Notes under the pieces: model-generated
What the model saw: the letters and a program-made list of their open reading frames with translations, nothing else
What the model was told of the DNA's origin: nothing
Databases searched by the model: none
Source of the DNA: Bacilli bacterium
GTDB taxonomy: Bacteria; Bacillota_I; Bacilli_A; RF39; UBA660
Length of the DNA stretch: 7,246 bases
Direction: 5' to 3'
NCBI GenBank assembly: GCA_017411235.1
Contig: JAFPMR010000228.1
Coordinates: forward strand, 1 to 7,246
Made by a program: the position numbers and the translations under genes
Shown here: piece after piece, positions 1 to 6,200 of the stretch
Numbering within the stretch: the stretch's first letter is position 1
Layout of the letters: each line of letters opens with the position of its first letter

Positions 1-186
1 ACATTTTACTGGTAATACTCTTACTCCATATTTTTCTAGTTCTACTTTTAACTCTTCTAGACGATCAACTCTTCTTGCTAGAATAGCTAAGTCTGCACCT
101 TGTTCTGCGAATGCTCTAGCCATTTGTTTTCCTAAACCACTAGATGCTCCAGATACAACGGCAACTCTTCCTTTTAAATTAAACAT
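1..186 (-). CDS. Short-chain dehydrogenase/reductase (SDR), N-terminal part only
   Basis: This is the first 62 codons of a classical SDR oxidoreductase; the rest lies beyond the left edge. The translated start contains a Rossmann beta strand and the glycine-rich cofactor loop SGASSGLG (residues 12-19), a variant of the family motif TGxxxGxG. The second strand ends in AILARR (34-39). Arginines at this point usually indicate NADP(H) rather than NAD(H) preference, which is family knowledge and not proof. The catalytic Ser-Tyr-Lys region is outside the window, so substrate and pathway cannot be named; FabG-like or sugar/polyol dehydrogenase activities are both possible. The ATG at 186 is preceded by a good Shine-Dalgarno-like AAAGGAAG about 7 bases upstream, which supports this start. 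It lies 51 bp after the alpha-glucan hydrolase on the same strand with no terminator visible between them, so co-transcription is likely. Confidence 0.88.
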   Translation of the reverse strand, partial: MFNLKGRVAVVSGASSGLGKQMARAFAEQGADLAILARRVDRLEELKVELEKYGVRVLPVKC

Positions 187-203
187 ATTATTACTTCCTT
201 TCT

Positions 204-231
204 TATGTTCACACAATTATATTTTAACATA
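204..231 (-). promoter_or_regulatory. Candidate SDR promoter element inside a short dyad
   Basis: The 51-bp gap before the SDR gene contains a perfect TATAAT on the minus strand (221 to 216). It sits inside an inverted repeat with arms TATGTT (204-209) and AACATA (226-231). No convincing -35 box is found 16-18 bp upstream and there is no extended -10 TG. This could be a weak or regulated internal promoter, or chance in AT-rich DNA. Confidence 0.25.
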
Positions 232-237
232 TTATTC

Positions 238-2103
238 TTATTTTTTTACTTTTTTTAATACCAATCCTCCATGAGAATCAATACTTCTTGTATCTGATGA
301 TCCTAAAGGATAGATTGTATCAATGTTATAGTATTTTTCTGGTATAGGTGTTGGTATTGGTTCACCTGTTCTATTGATTGCTATTAATGCATCTAAGTTT
401 TCTGCTTGTCTTTCAAATAAGATGAAACGATCATTTATATCATAAACATTAACATCTGCTGTTCTTAGAAATTGTTCTTTTTTTCTAATACTTCCCATAT
501 ATCTAAAGAATGATAATAAGTCTTTATCTTCTTTTCCCCATGGGAATGGTCTTCTATTTGCTAAATTACCTAGTCCTTGTAATCCTACTTCATCACCATA
601 GAAAATTGATAAAATACCAGGAAAGAATGTTAGAAAATAAATATATGATTTGTATAGTTGTTTTCCATATTCATATTGTTCAGGACTTAAATGATAATAC
701 TTTTGATAATCTCTATTTTCATTGTATAAATCCCATGCCCAACTATTGAATCTTTTAAATTCATCACAACCAAATAGATTTATTGCTCTTGAGATATCAT
801 GAGTTGAAGTAAAGTTCATTAGTGTTTGTAGTGTTCCTTCTGGATACTCAGTTCTTAGTTGTCTTATTACTTCAGCTATTGAAGTTACATCACCATATTT
901 AAAATATCTTAGTAAGGCATCTACTAATACATAATCCATTACAGAATCCATACCTTTACCTGATTCAATATATCCTCTACCCATACGCATAGGATTTTTC
1001 CATACTTCACCAAGTATAAAGCCATCTTCTTTATTTCTTTTGACTGCTGTTCTTATTCCTTCAATGAATTCATCTGTTAATTCATCAGCAACATCTAAAC
1101 GAAGTCCATCGATTCCTAAACTAAACCATAAATCGATAACACCATTTTCACCATAGATATATTGTTGCCATTCTTTACTATTACCATCACACACTGGTAA
1201 ATTAGTCATGCCCCACCAGTAATCAAAATAAGTTGTAGCATTAGCAAAGTGTTTACGATAGAAGTTATAGTACTTAGAATCTGGTCCTTCAAAAGCTCCT
1301 TTTTCTGGATAGTTTCCAAACTCATTAAAGTAAATTGAATCATTACCTGTATGATTAAATACAGCGTCTAAAACAACTTTCATTCCAAGTTTATGCGCTT
1401 TATCACAAAGAGATTTTAAATCTTTATTAGTTCCTGCATAGGGATCTACATGTCTATAATCTGCAGCATCATAGCGATGATTAGATTGACTCATTACAAC
1501 AGGGCTTAAATAAATAATGTTTACTCCTAGTGATTTAATGTAATCTAGTTTATCTTCGATACCTTTTAGAGTACCACCATAAAAGTCTGCATTCCACAAG
1601 CCATTTTTATCAGGACCTACTAAAGGATCTTCATCCCAAGATTTATGAATTGTACGATTAGGCAATTCTATTAGTTGAGAATTTCTAGAGTTATTAAAAC
1701 GGTCGACAAAAATGTGGTACATTACACCACCTTTAGCCCATTCAGGCACATCAAAATTAACACTCATATTCCATTTTTCTTCAGGAGTGATTGTTTGATT
1801 GTCTGTTTTGTTTTCTTTTTTAAAGTATATAAAGTTATGATTTGCTTCAAAAGAGAAATAATAATGATATAAAGCTTTGGTTGGTAATTCTATTTCTGTT
1901 TCGAAGTAAACCATATCATTTTCGTTTTTTAAATGTTTTAATTGAAATGCTCTTCTTTCATTGGTTGATTCAACAATGAATTTCATTCTTTCAATAAAAC
2001 CCATAGACATAGGTACTTGGATCGATATTTTAAACTTAGCTCCAGTAGGAGTTTTTTCAAGTTCTCGGATATTAAAGTTTATGTTTTCTAGATTTCCCTG
2101 CAT
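238..2103 (-). CDS. Cytoplasmic GH13 alpha-glucan hydrolase (neopullulanase / cyclomaltodextrinase / alpha-amylase type)
   Basis: A 621-residue glycoside hydrolase family 13 enzyme that would hydrolyse alpha-1,4 (possibly also alpha-1,6) bonds in maltodextrins or related alpha-glucans. All four classic regions are intact: region I DAVFNH (246-251), region II GLRLD with nucleophile D337, region III GEVW with acid/base E366, and region IV STHD with transition-state stabiliser D436. The barrel begins near 125 with MYHIFVDRF, has NHRYDAADY (208-216) in the segment before region I, and is followed by a C-terminal beta domain from about 545. Residues 1-120 are beta-rich and resemble the N-terminal accessory domain of neopullulanase-type enzymes. 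There is no signal peptide or membrane helix, so it should act inside the cell on imported oligosaccharides. The exact subfamily and product cannot be fixed from sequence alone. The ATG start follows a weak GAAAGAG-like ribosome site. It probably leads a transcript that includes the SDR gene. Confidence 0.93.
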   Translation of the reverse strand: MQGNLENINFNIRELEKTPTGAKFKISIQVPMSMGFIERMKFIVESTNERRAFQLKHLKNENDMVYFETEIELPTKALYHYYFSFEANHNFIYFKKENKTDNQTITPEEKWNMSVNFDVPEWAKGGVMYHIFVDRFNNSRNSQLIELPNRTIHKSWDEDPLVGPDKNGLWNADFYGGTLKGIEDKLDYIKSLGVNIIYLSPVVMSQSNHRYDAADYRHVDPYAGTNKDLKSLCDKAHKLGMKVVLDAVFNHTGNDSIYFNEFGNYPEKGAFEGPDSKYYNFYRKHFANATTYFDYWWGMTNLPVCDGNSKEWQQYIYGENGVIDLWFSLGIDGLRLDVADELTDEFIEGIRTAVKRNKEDGFILGEVWKNPMRMGRGYIESGKGMDSVMDYVLVDALLRYFKYGDVTSIAEVIRQLRTEYPEGTLQTLMNFTSTHDISRAINLFGCDEFKRFNSWAWDLYNENRDYQKYYHLSPEQYEYGKQLYKSYIYFLTFFPGILSIFYGDEVGLQGLGNLANRRPFPWGKEDKDLLSFFRYMGSIRKKEQFLRTADVNVYDINDRFILFERQAENLDALIAINRTGEPIPTPIPEKYYNIDTIYPLGSSDTRSIDSHGGLVLKKVKK

Positions 2104-2138
2104 ATTATACTCTTTCTACCCTTTATTATTCTATTTAA

Positions 2139-2167
2139 ATTATAGCAAAAATAAAAAGGAGTTTAAA
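2139..2167 (-). promoter_or_regulatory. Probable promoter of the GH13 gene, overlapping the upstream terminator
   Basis: On the minus strand there is an extended -10, TGCTATAAT (2147 to 2139). It lies exactly 17 bp from TTTAAA (2167 to 2162), a 4/6 match to TTGACA. Transcription would start near 2132, about 30 bases before the ATG at 2103. The -35 hexamer coincides with the loop of the sortase terminator hairpin, and the TG of the extended -10 directly abuts its U-tract, so terminator and promoter share DNA. Confidence 0.55.
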
Positions 2168-2175
2168 CTCCTTTT
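2147..2175 (-). terminator. Intrinsic terminator of the sortase gene
   Basis: The minus strand reads stem AAAAGGAG (2175 to 2168), loop TTTAAA, stem CTCCTTTT, then a U-rich tail TATTTTT ending at 2147. Stem and loop together form a perfect 22-bp palindrome. The last two bases of the sortase TAA stop codon (2176-2174) are the first two bases of the stem. Confidence 0.85.
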
Positions 2176-3808
2176 AGTTTATTTTTACTGCATGTACTAC
2201 TAAACGATGATTGTTATCTTTATGACATGTAGATAAGGTTAAAATCTTGTCTGTTGATTTTACTGTTGTTTCTAAATCAATTTGACTTCTTGCTTTTAAC
2301 ATATTTAAGAATTCTTGATATTCTTGTTTATTATTGAAATCAGTTATTAAGTAATCGTTTGTTGTTTTAGTAGTATATACTGAGAAGATTTTCCAGTAAT
2401 ATACTTCATTTTTTATAGAGAAGATTATGGTTAGATTACTATTATTTGTATACCATGATTTATTTAATACTTTATCTAGTGTTCCAAACATTAAGCCCAA
2501 GTTAATGGCATTATGTCCATAGATAATTGTATTATCACTTAGGATATTAAAGGTATTACGATAATCAGCAAAGATCCAACCTAAACTATTATATTTTTTA
2601 TAGAATGAGTGATTTAAGTAGTAGTCATTATCCTTAGCTTGAACTACTGGATAATTTATCTTTGTATTGTTTACTTTTAACCAACCTATGGTATCTGAAT
2701 TTAAGCTTAATAATTCGTCATAAGCTTGACCATATTTTTGATAATATGGATTAGACTTAACTGGTTTTCTAACTATTTTAATAGTACCATCTGGTTGTAC
2801 TTCACTCATTTCTTCATAATCTATTACTTCTTCACCATCAAAGATATCTGTATTATCATAGTATTCTAAATCATCGATTATATCGGTTATTTCATTGATA
2901 TCATTATCTACTGAAAGACCTTCTCCTTTATGATGAACTTTATAATTATATAGTAATACTATGGATAGAATTGCTATTCCTAATACAATTAATCGCAATG
3001 TTTTAATTCCATATTCGATTGGACGATATTTATTTGTATATTCTTTTGAATACTTAATTTTTATATTTACGTAATATATTTCGTTTAGTTTTTGAAAGAA
3101 TTCTATATCACCTAGTATACGTTTGGTTGTTTTAGGTGTTTCATTAATTACGATTAGTATTCTATTTAAGTGATTATCTTTTAAGATATCTAGTATTTCT
3201 ACTAAGCCTTTTCTATCATAATCATTGATAATCATTTTTTCTAAGTTTTTGTTTTCACTGAAAAAGAATTTCATTTCATCTAATTCTTCTTCTGTTAGTT
3301 TTGATGATAATTCTATTTTATCTTTATTCTTTAGCTTGGACATAGTATTTATATTGTTGGTTTGCATGAAGTTACTAAAGAATAGTATTTCTTCTCTTGT
3401 TTCTACTTTATTAGAAGGGAATTGTTTAAATAGTATATCAGGCATTGAATAACATTCTATTTTATTTAGTGATTTATCATATAGCAACATTGATGTAATA
3501 CTATAATTTAATTCAATGTCTTCTGAATATACTAGTTTTTTTATGATGTTCATTTTATCTAGTATTTTAAGTACTAAATCTGTTATTTGATAGTTATCAA
3601 TTACTGCATCAGTTATTTCTTCTTTGATACATAAAAGTTTAATGAACTGTGATACTAGTTCTAAGTTCTTATTTATGTAGTCTTCAGATAATTTAATACT
3701 ATCAATGTTTATTACGTTTGTATTATTGAGATCTTTACTATCTGTTTTTCTAAAGTATTCAGTAAAATGTAAAGATTTATTTTTAACTTTTACTAGTATC
3801 TTTCTCAT
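2174..3808 (-). CDS. Class B sortase with a long cytoplasmic N-terminal domain
   Basis: A 544-residue membrane transpeptidase expected to cut a sorting signal between Thr and Gly and join the protein to a cell-surface amine. The C-terminal 190 residues (about 354-544) are a sortase domain of class B type: DTIGWLKV and INYPVV near the start, then catalytic H432 in IYGHN, C528 in TLSTC and R535 in NHRLVV. One membrane helix lies at about 270-287. It is followed by an acidic stalk (299-340; 17 Asp/Glu, no Lys/Arg) leading to the enzyme outside the cell. Ordinary class B sortases are about 220-260 residues with an N-terminal helix; here some 268 residues precede the helix and must be cytoplasmic. 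That region is unrecognised. Its second half alternates predicted strands and helices (for example RILIVIN 216-222 and YYVNIKIKY 245-253), suggesting an alpha/beta fold. The ATG at 3808 has AAAGGAAA upstream. The gene follows its likely substrate at 39 bp. Confidence 0.93.
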   Translation of the reverse strand: MRKILVKVKNKSLHFTEYFRKTDSKDLNNTNVINIDSIKLSEDYINKNLELVSQFIKLLCIKEEITDAVIDNYQITDLVLKILDKMNIIKKLVYSEDIELNYSITSMLLYDKSLNKIECYSMPDILFKQFPSNKVETREEILFFSNFMQTNNINTMSKLKNKDKIELSSKLTEEELDEMKFFFSENKNLEKMIINDYDRKGLVEILDILKDNHLNRILIVINETPKTTKRILGDIEFFQKLNEIYYVNIKIKYSKEYTNKYRPIEYGIKTLRLIVLGIAILSIVLLYNYKVHHKGEGLSVDNDINEITDIIDDLEYYDNTDIFDGEEVIDYEEMSEVQPDGTIKIVRKPVKSNPYYQKYGQAYDELLSLNSDTIGWLKVNNTKINYPVVQAKDNDYYLNHSFYKKYNSLGWIFADYRNTFNILSDNTIIYGHNAINLGLMFGTLDKVLNKSWYTNNSNLTIIFSIKNEVYYWKIFSVYTTKTTNDYLITDFNNKQEYQEFLNMLKARSQIDLETTVKSTDKILTLSTCHKDNNHRLVVHAVKIN

Positions 3809-3812
3809 AATA

Positions 3813-3820
3813 TTTCCTTT
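3813..3820 (-). promoter_or_regulatory. Sortase ribosome binding site immediately after a terminator
   Basis: AAAGGAAA on the minus strand lies 4-11 bases upstream of the ATG at 3808, giving a usable Shine-Dalgarno site. It begins two bases after the U-tract of the preceding hairpin ends. There is no room for a separate promoter between hairpin and start codon, so sortase mRNA must come from readthrough or from a promoter inside the upstream gene. Confidence 0.7.
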
Positions 3821-3822
3821 CT

Positions 3823-3849
3823 AAAAAAAGCTTCTAAATAGAAGCTTTT
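3823..3849 (-). terminator. Intrinsic terminator / attenuator between surface protein and sortase
   Basis: On the minus strand, stem AAAAGCTTC (3849 to 3841), a 6-base loop TATTTA, stem GAAGCTTTT (3834 to 3826), and a U-run that continues without a break to 3823. It overlaps the surface-protein stop codon TAA (3850-3848) by two bases. Because the sortase ATG follows 14 bp later, partial termination here would give more substrate than sortase transcript. Confidence 0.82.
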
Positions 3850-5623
3850 ATGATTGTGGGAATTTTGTTACTTTTCTAGTCTTTATATATATTGTTAATG
3901 CGATGGCACTAATTGTTAAAGCTAGAAGTGTATAGCTTGCTATTCCTGTTCCAGGGTTCTTTTTTGGTTTCGTAGTAGATTCAGTAAGACCAGTCCATTC
4001 AATGTTAGCTCTTTCTACAAGTTCTATCTTACCATCAGTGTTCTTAGTTGCCCCGAATACTTGTACATCTTCAACTGGATAGTAAGTATCGCCATCAGTT
4101 TTTAAATAAACGAAATAGTATTCACCAGCATGGATTTCTGTTTGCGAGTAGATTCCTCCATCAACCATTGCTCCTGCTGCAGCTTTTTCGTTAGCTTTTA
4201 TAGTTACTTGGCCTTGGTTAATTGCTTCAGCCTTCTTAGCATATTCTAATAGAGCATCATTAGCACCTGAGGCATTATCTCTTAAGTTCCTTAATAGTTC
4301 TTTATCTGTAATAGCACCAATTGAATATGTTGCTTTTTTATCTGTTGCAGAAACACTATTGTAGAAGAATAAACTACCATCTGGTGTTATGCTCATTGCA
4401 ATTCTTCCACCTACTGCTAAGTCATTTGGGCGAGGAACTTTAGTTGATTCTGTTATTTTTTTAGCAAAATATGCATCAGGATAATCACAAGCAGATGCTC
4501 CTACTGGACATGGATTATATTCGTCCCTAGACATTACTCTATATAGAGTTACGTATGTATCAGTCTTTTTTTCTAAATATTTTAATATACAATTTTTATA
4601 ATTTTTTAGACCATATTTTTTATCTGCTACTTTTTCTAGCTGAACTCCTGAAACACAAAATGATGTTCCATCTGCAGTAGATATTTTATGTACTTCGTTA
4701 ATGTCTTTTGTATCTTCTTTAGTACTAAATCTTACCATTATGATTTCTGGATTTGCAATGTTTGCTTCAATAAATTGTAATTCAATTGAAGAATGGTTAG
4801 TTGTTTTAGCACCAGTTAATATACCTTTAAGGTCTTTTAATGCAATTGAAGTTTTTGCGCCATTGGCATATACACTGTCTTTAAACAAGTCTCCTTCTTC
4901 AGTTATTGTAAGATAGAAGTACTCATTTGCTCCCGCTATAGTTTTATAATGTGTATTTACTATTGTTAAGTAATCTCCACTTTTTGTCAATGCAGCACAG
5001 TTATCTGTTGTAATAGTAGCTGCTGCAGGTGAAGGATCAGCGTATTTATCAACGGATGCACAAAGCATGAATTTATGGTTTGATGGTAATTCTGCAACTC
5101 CAGATACTTTGATTAAATCATCATCTAATGAGACTGTATTTTTATGGTCAACTGTAATAACGGCTTCGCTAAATCTATCTTTTCTGTTTGGCGTTTCTGT
5201 GTAAACGTTTGTTTTTACTAAACATTTTCCATCTGCTCCTGAATTAACGTAGATATTTACGTATACTGAATTGTTATTAACTTCAAGATTATAAACTTTG
5301 TTTTTGAAGTTAGTTGAACTGATTGTAGCTTTTCCTGATGATACTTCTTCTAATGGAATATCTCCTTGAAGATTTAATTCACAATCTCCAACATTAGCAT
5401 TTTGTAGTCCATTTTTTGAAACAACTATAGAATACTTGCTTATGTTTGTTCCACTAGCAATATCAGTAATAACTAGTGAATCATCACTTAATATTGCTGT
5501 ATTCTTTTTATCAAAAGATACTTTAGCATTTGCAAAATTAGTATCATCAGCTGCTTTAGCAACCATTGGTATAATTGATATCATTGTTATTAATAATAAG
5601 TGTAATATTTTATTCCTTTTCAT
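3848..5623 (-). CDS. Secreted surface protein with NPGTG sorting signal, likely substrate of the adjacent sortase
   Basis: A 591-residue exported protein of unknown function. It starts with a Sec signal peptide: KRNK, a hydrophobic core at about 6-21, and likely cleavage after AKA at residue 24. It ends with a canonical cell-wall sorting signal: NPGTG (556-560), a hydrophobic helix (about 562-580) and a basic tail containing KTRK. NPxT-type motifs are the known targets of class B sortases, and such a sortase is the next gene. The body is beta-rich and appears modular: residues 31-72 resemble 152-193 (shared KNT, DDxL and hydrophobic pattern), and 230-257 resembles 498-527 (EYF/EYYF followed by a GD turn). 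Eight cysteines (81, 134, 188, 209, 323, 345, 372, 379) lie in the mature region, four plausible disulfide pairs by proximity. No enzyme motif is visible; adhesion or envelope structure is only a guess. The ATG at 5623 has AGGATG about 8 bases upstream. Confidence 0.88.
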   Translation of the reverse strand: MKRNKILHLLLITMISIIPMVAKAADDTNFANAKVSFDKKNTAILSDDSLVITDIASGTNISKYSIVVSKNGLQNANVGDCELNLQGDIPLEEVSSGKATISSTNFKNKVYNLEVNNNSVYVNIYVNSGADGKCLVKTNVYTETPNRKDRFSEAVITVDHKNTVSLDDDLIKVSGVAELPSNHKFMLCASVDKYADPSPAAATITTDNCAALTKSGDYLTIVNTHYKTIAGANEYFYLTITEEGDLFKDSVYANGAKTSIALKDLKGILTGAKTTNHSSIELQFIEANIANPEIIMVRFSTKEDTKDINEVHKISTADGTSFCVSGVQLEKVADKKYGLKNYKNCILKYLEKKTDTYVTLYRVMSRDEYNPCPVGASACDYPDAYFAKKITESTKVPRPNDLAVGGRIAMSITPDGSLFFYNSVSATDKKATYSIGAITDKELLRNLRDNASGANDALLEYAKKAEAINQGQVTIKANEKAAAGAMVDGGIYSQTEIHAGEYYFVYLKTDGDTYYPVEDVQVFGATKNTDGKIELVERANIEWTGLTESTTKPKKNPGTGIASYTLLALTISAIALTIYIKTRKVTKFPQS

Positions 5624-5649
5624 ATCTACTCATCCTATCTTAATTTAAT

Positions 5650-5676
5650 ATTATCATTTTACACTTATATATACAA
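5650..5676 (-). promoter_or_regulatory. Candidate promoter of the surface protein gene
   Basis: On the minus strand TTGTAT (5676 to 5671) is separated by 15 bp from GATAAT (5655 to 5650, 5/6 match), with TAAAAT (5661 to 5656) as an overlapping alternative -10. The start codon lies about 26 bases further on. A promoter is expected because the preceding flavodoxin gene ends in a strong terminator. The short spacer makes the exact boxes uncertain. Confidence 0.4.
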
Positions 5677-5702
5677 TCAGTATAATTAGTTGATTTACAC
5701 TT
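5658..5702. repeat. Pair of 9-bp direct repeats upstream of the surface protein gene
   Basis: The 9-mer TTTACACTT occurs at 5658-5666 and again at 5694-5702, 36 bp apart start to start. The two copies flank the candidate -35 region, and the first lies between -35 and -10. AATCA (5675-5679) and TGATT (5691-5695) form a short inverted pair between them. These could be operator half-sites, but chance is possible in AT-rich DNA. Confidence 0.35.
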
Positions 5703-5711
5703 CTATTTACT

Positions 5712-5736
5712 AAAAAAGAGGTACGATTGTACCTCT
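5712..5736 (-). terminator. Intrinsic terminator of the phosphoesterase-flavodoxin unit
   Basis: The minus strand shows a perfect 8-bp stem AGAGGTAC (5736 to 5729) / GTACCTCT (5724 to 5717), loop AATC, followed by a run of T to 5712. The last two bases of the flavodoxin TAG stop codon (5737-5735) are the first two of the stem. Confidence 0.9.
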
Positions 5737-6199
5737 ATTTTTCTAGCCATTCTAGGATTTCTTCTTCTCTTGGTTTTGTAAACCTTATACCACTTACAAA
5801 GTTTAATTCTGGATAAGTATTTTTTAGGTCTTTTAAACTTCCACCAAAGCTTGATCCACCAGATGTTACAAAGACATATATTTCTTTGCCAGATAGATCG
5901 TTTTCTTCAATAAAAGTATTAATAATTGTAGGTGCTGTATACCACCATACTGGAAAACCTATTACTACTCTATCATATTCATTTAGATTTGTTACTTTAT
6001 TCTTGATTGCGGGACGAGATGTCTTATCTGCCATTTCAATTGATGATCTACTCTTTTTATTCATCCAGTTTAAGTCTTCGCTTGTGTATGGCTCTTGTGG
6101 TTCAATTTCAAATAAATCCCCATCTATAGTAGTAGCAATAGTTTCTGCTACTCTTTTTGTAGTTCCACTTGCTGAAAAATAAGTTACTAATATTTTCAT
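5735..6199 (-). CDS. Flavodoxin-like FMN protein
   Basis: A 154-residue cytoplasmic protein of the flavodoxin fold, expected to bind FMN and carry electrons or act as a small NAD(P)H-dependent flavin reductase. The sequence opens with strand KILVTYF and the phosphate-binding loop SASGTT (9-14), the family's [S/T]xxGxT signature. It continues with YDRVVIGFPVWWYTAP (75-90), whose aromatic residues typically stack near the isoalloxazine ring, and TSGGSSFGGS (112-121), the third FMN loop. The length matches short flavodoxins, and the gene looks complete with a TAG stop. The redox partner is not visible. The start codon is one base after the phosphoesterase stop, with GGAG 7 bases upstream located inside the last codons of that gene, so translation of the two is probably coupled. 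It is the last gene of its transcript. Confidence 0.92.
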   Translation of the reverse strand: MKILVTYFSASGTTKRVAETIATTIDGDLFEIEPQEPYTSEDLNWMNKKSRSSIEMADKTSRPAIKNKVTNLNEYDRVVIGFPVWWYTAPTIINTFIEENDLSGKEIYVFVTSGGSSFGGSLKDLKNTYPELNFVSGIRFTKPREEEILEWLEK

Positions 6200-6200
6200 A

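Noticed and set aside
2153..2175. The palindrome as a protein-binding operator or as an SD sequence (it contains AAGGAG)
   Set aside because: The U-rich tail immediately after it and its position at the sortase stop codon fit an intrinsic terminator, and no start codon follows the AAGGAG at proper distance.
1675..2203. Short plus-strand open frames across the start of the GH13 gene and the sortase-GH13 gap
   Set aside because: They are antisense to a well supported enzyme, rich in Phe/Ile/Tyr as expected from the complement of coding DNA, and lack ribosome sites.
3225..3452. Plus-strand open frame opposite the N-terminal domain of the sortase
   Set aside because: Low-complexity Ser/Phe/Leu-rich translation typical of an antisense shadow; the minus-strand frame continues unbroken into a verified sortase domain.
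4701..5648. Plus-strand open frames opposite the surface protein
   Set aside because: Hydrophobic shadow translations with no supporting start signals; the minus-strand protein has a signal peptide and sorting signal.
5886..6182. A 98-codon plus-strand open frame opposite the flavodoxin gene
   Set aside because: It is fully antisense to a gene with clear flavodoxin motifs, shows no recognisable domain and has no independent support.
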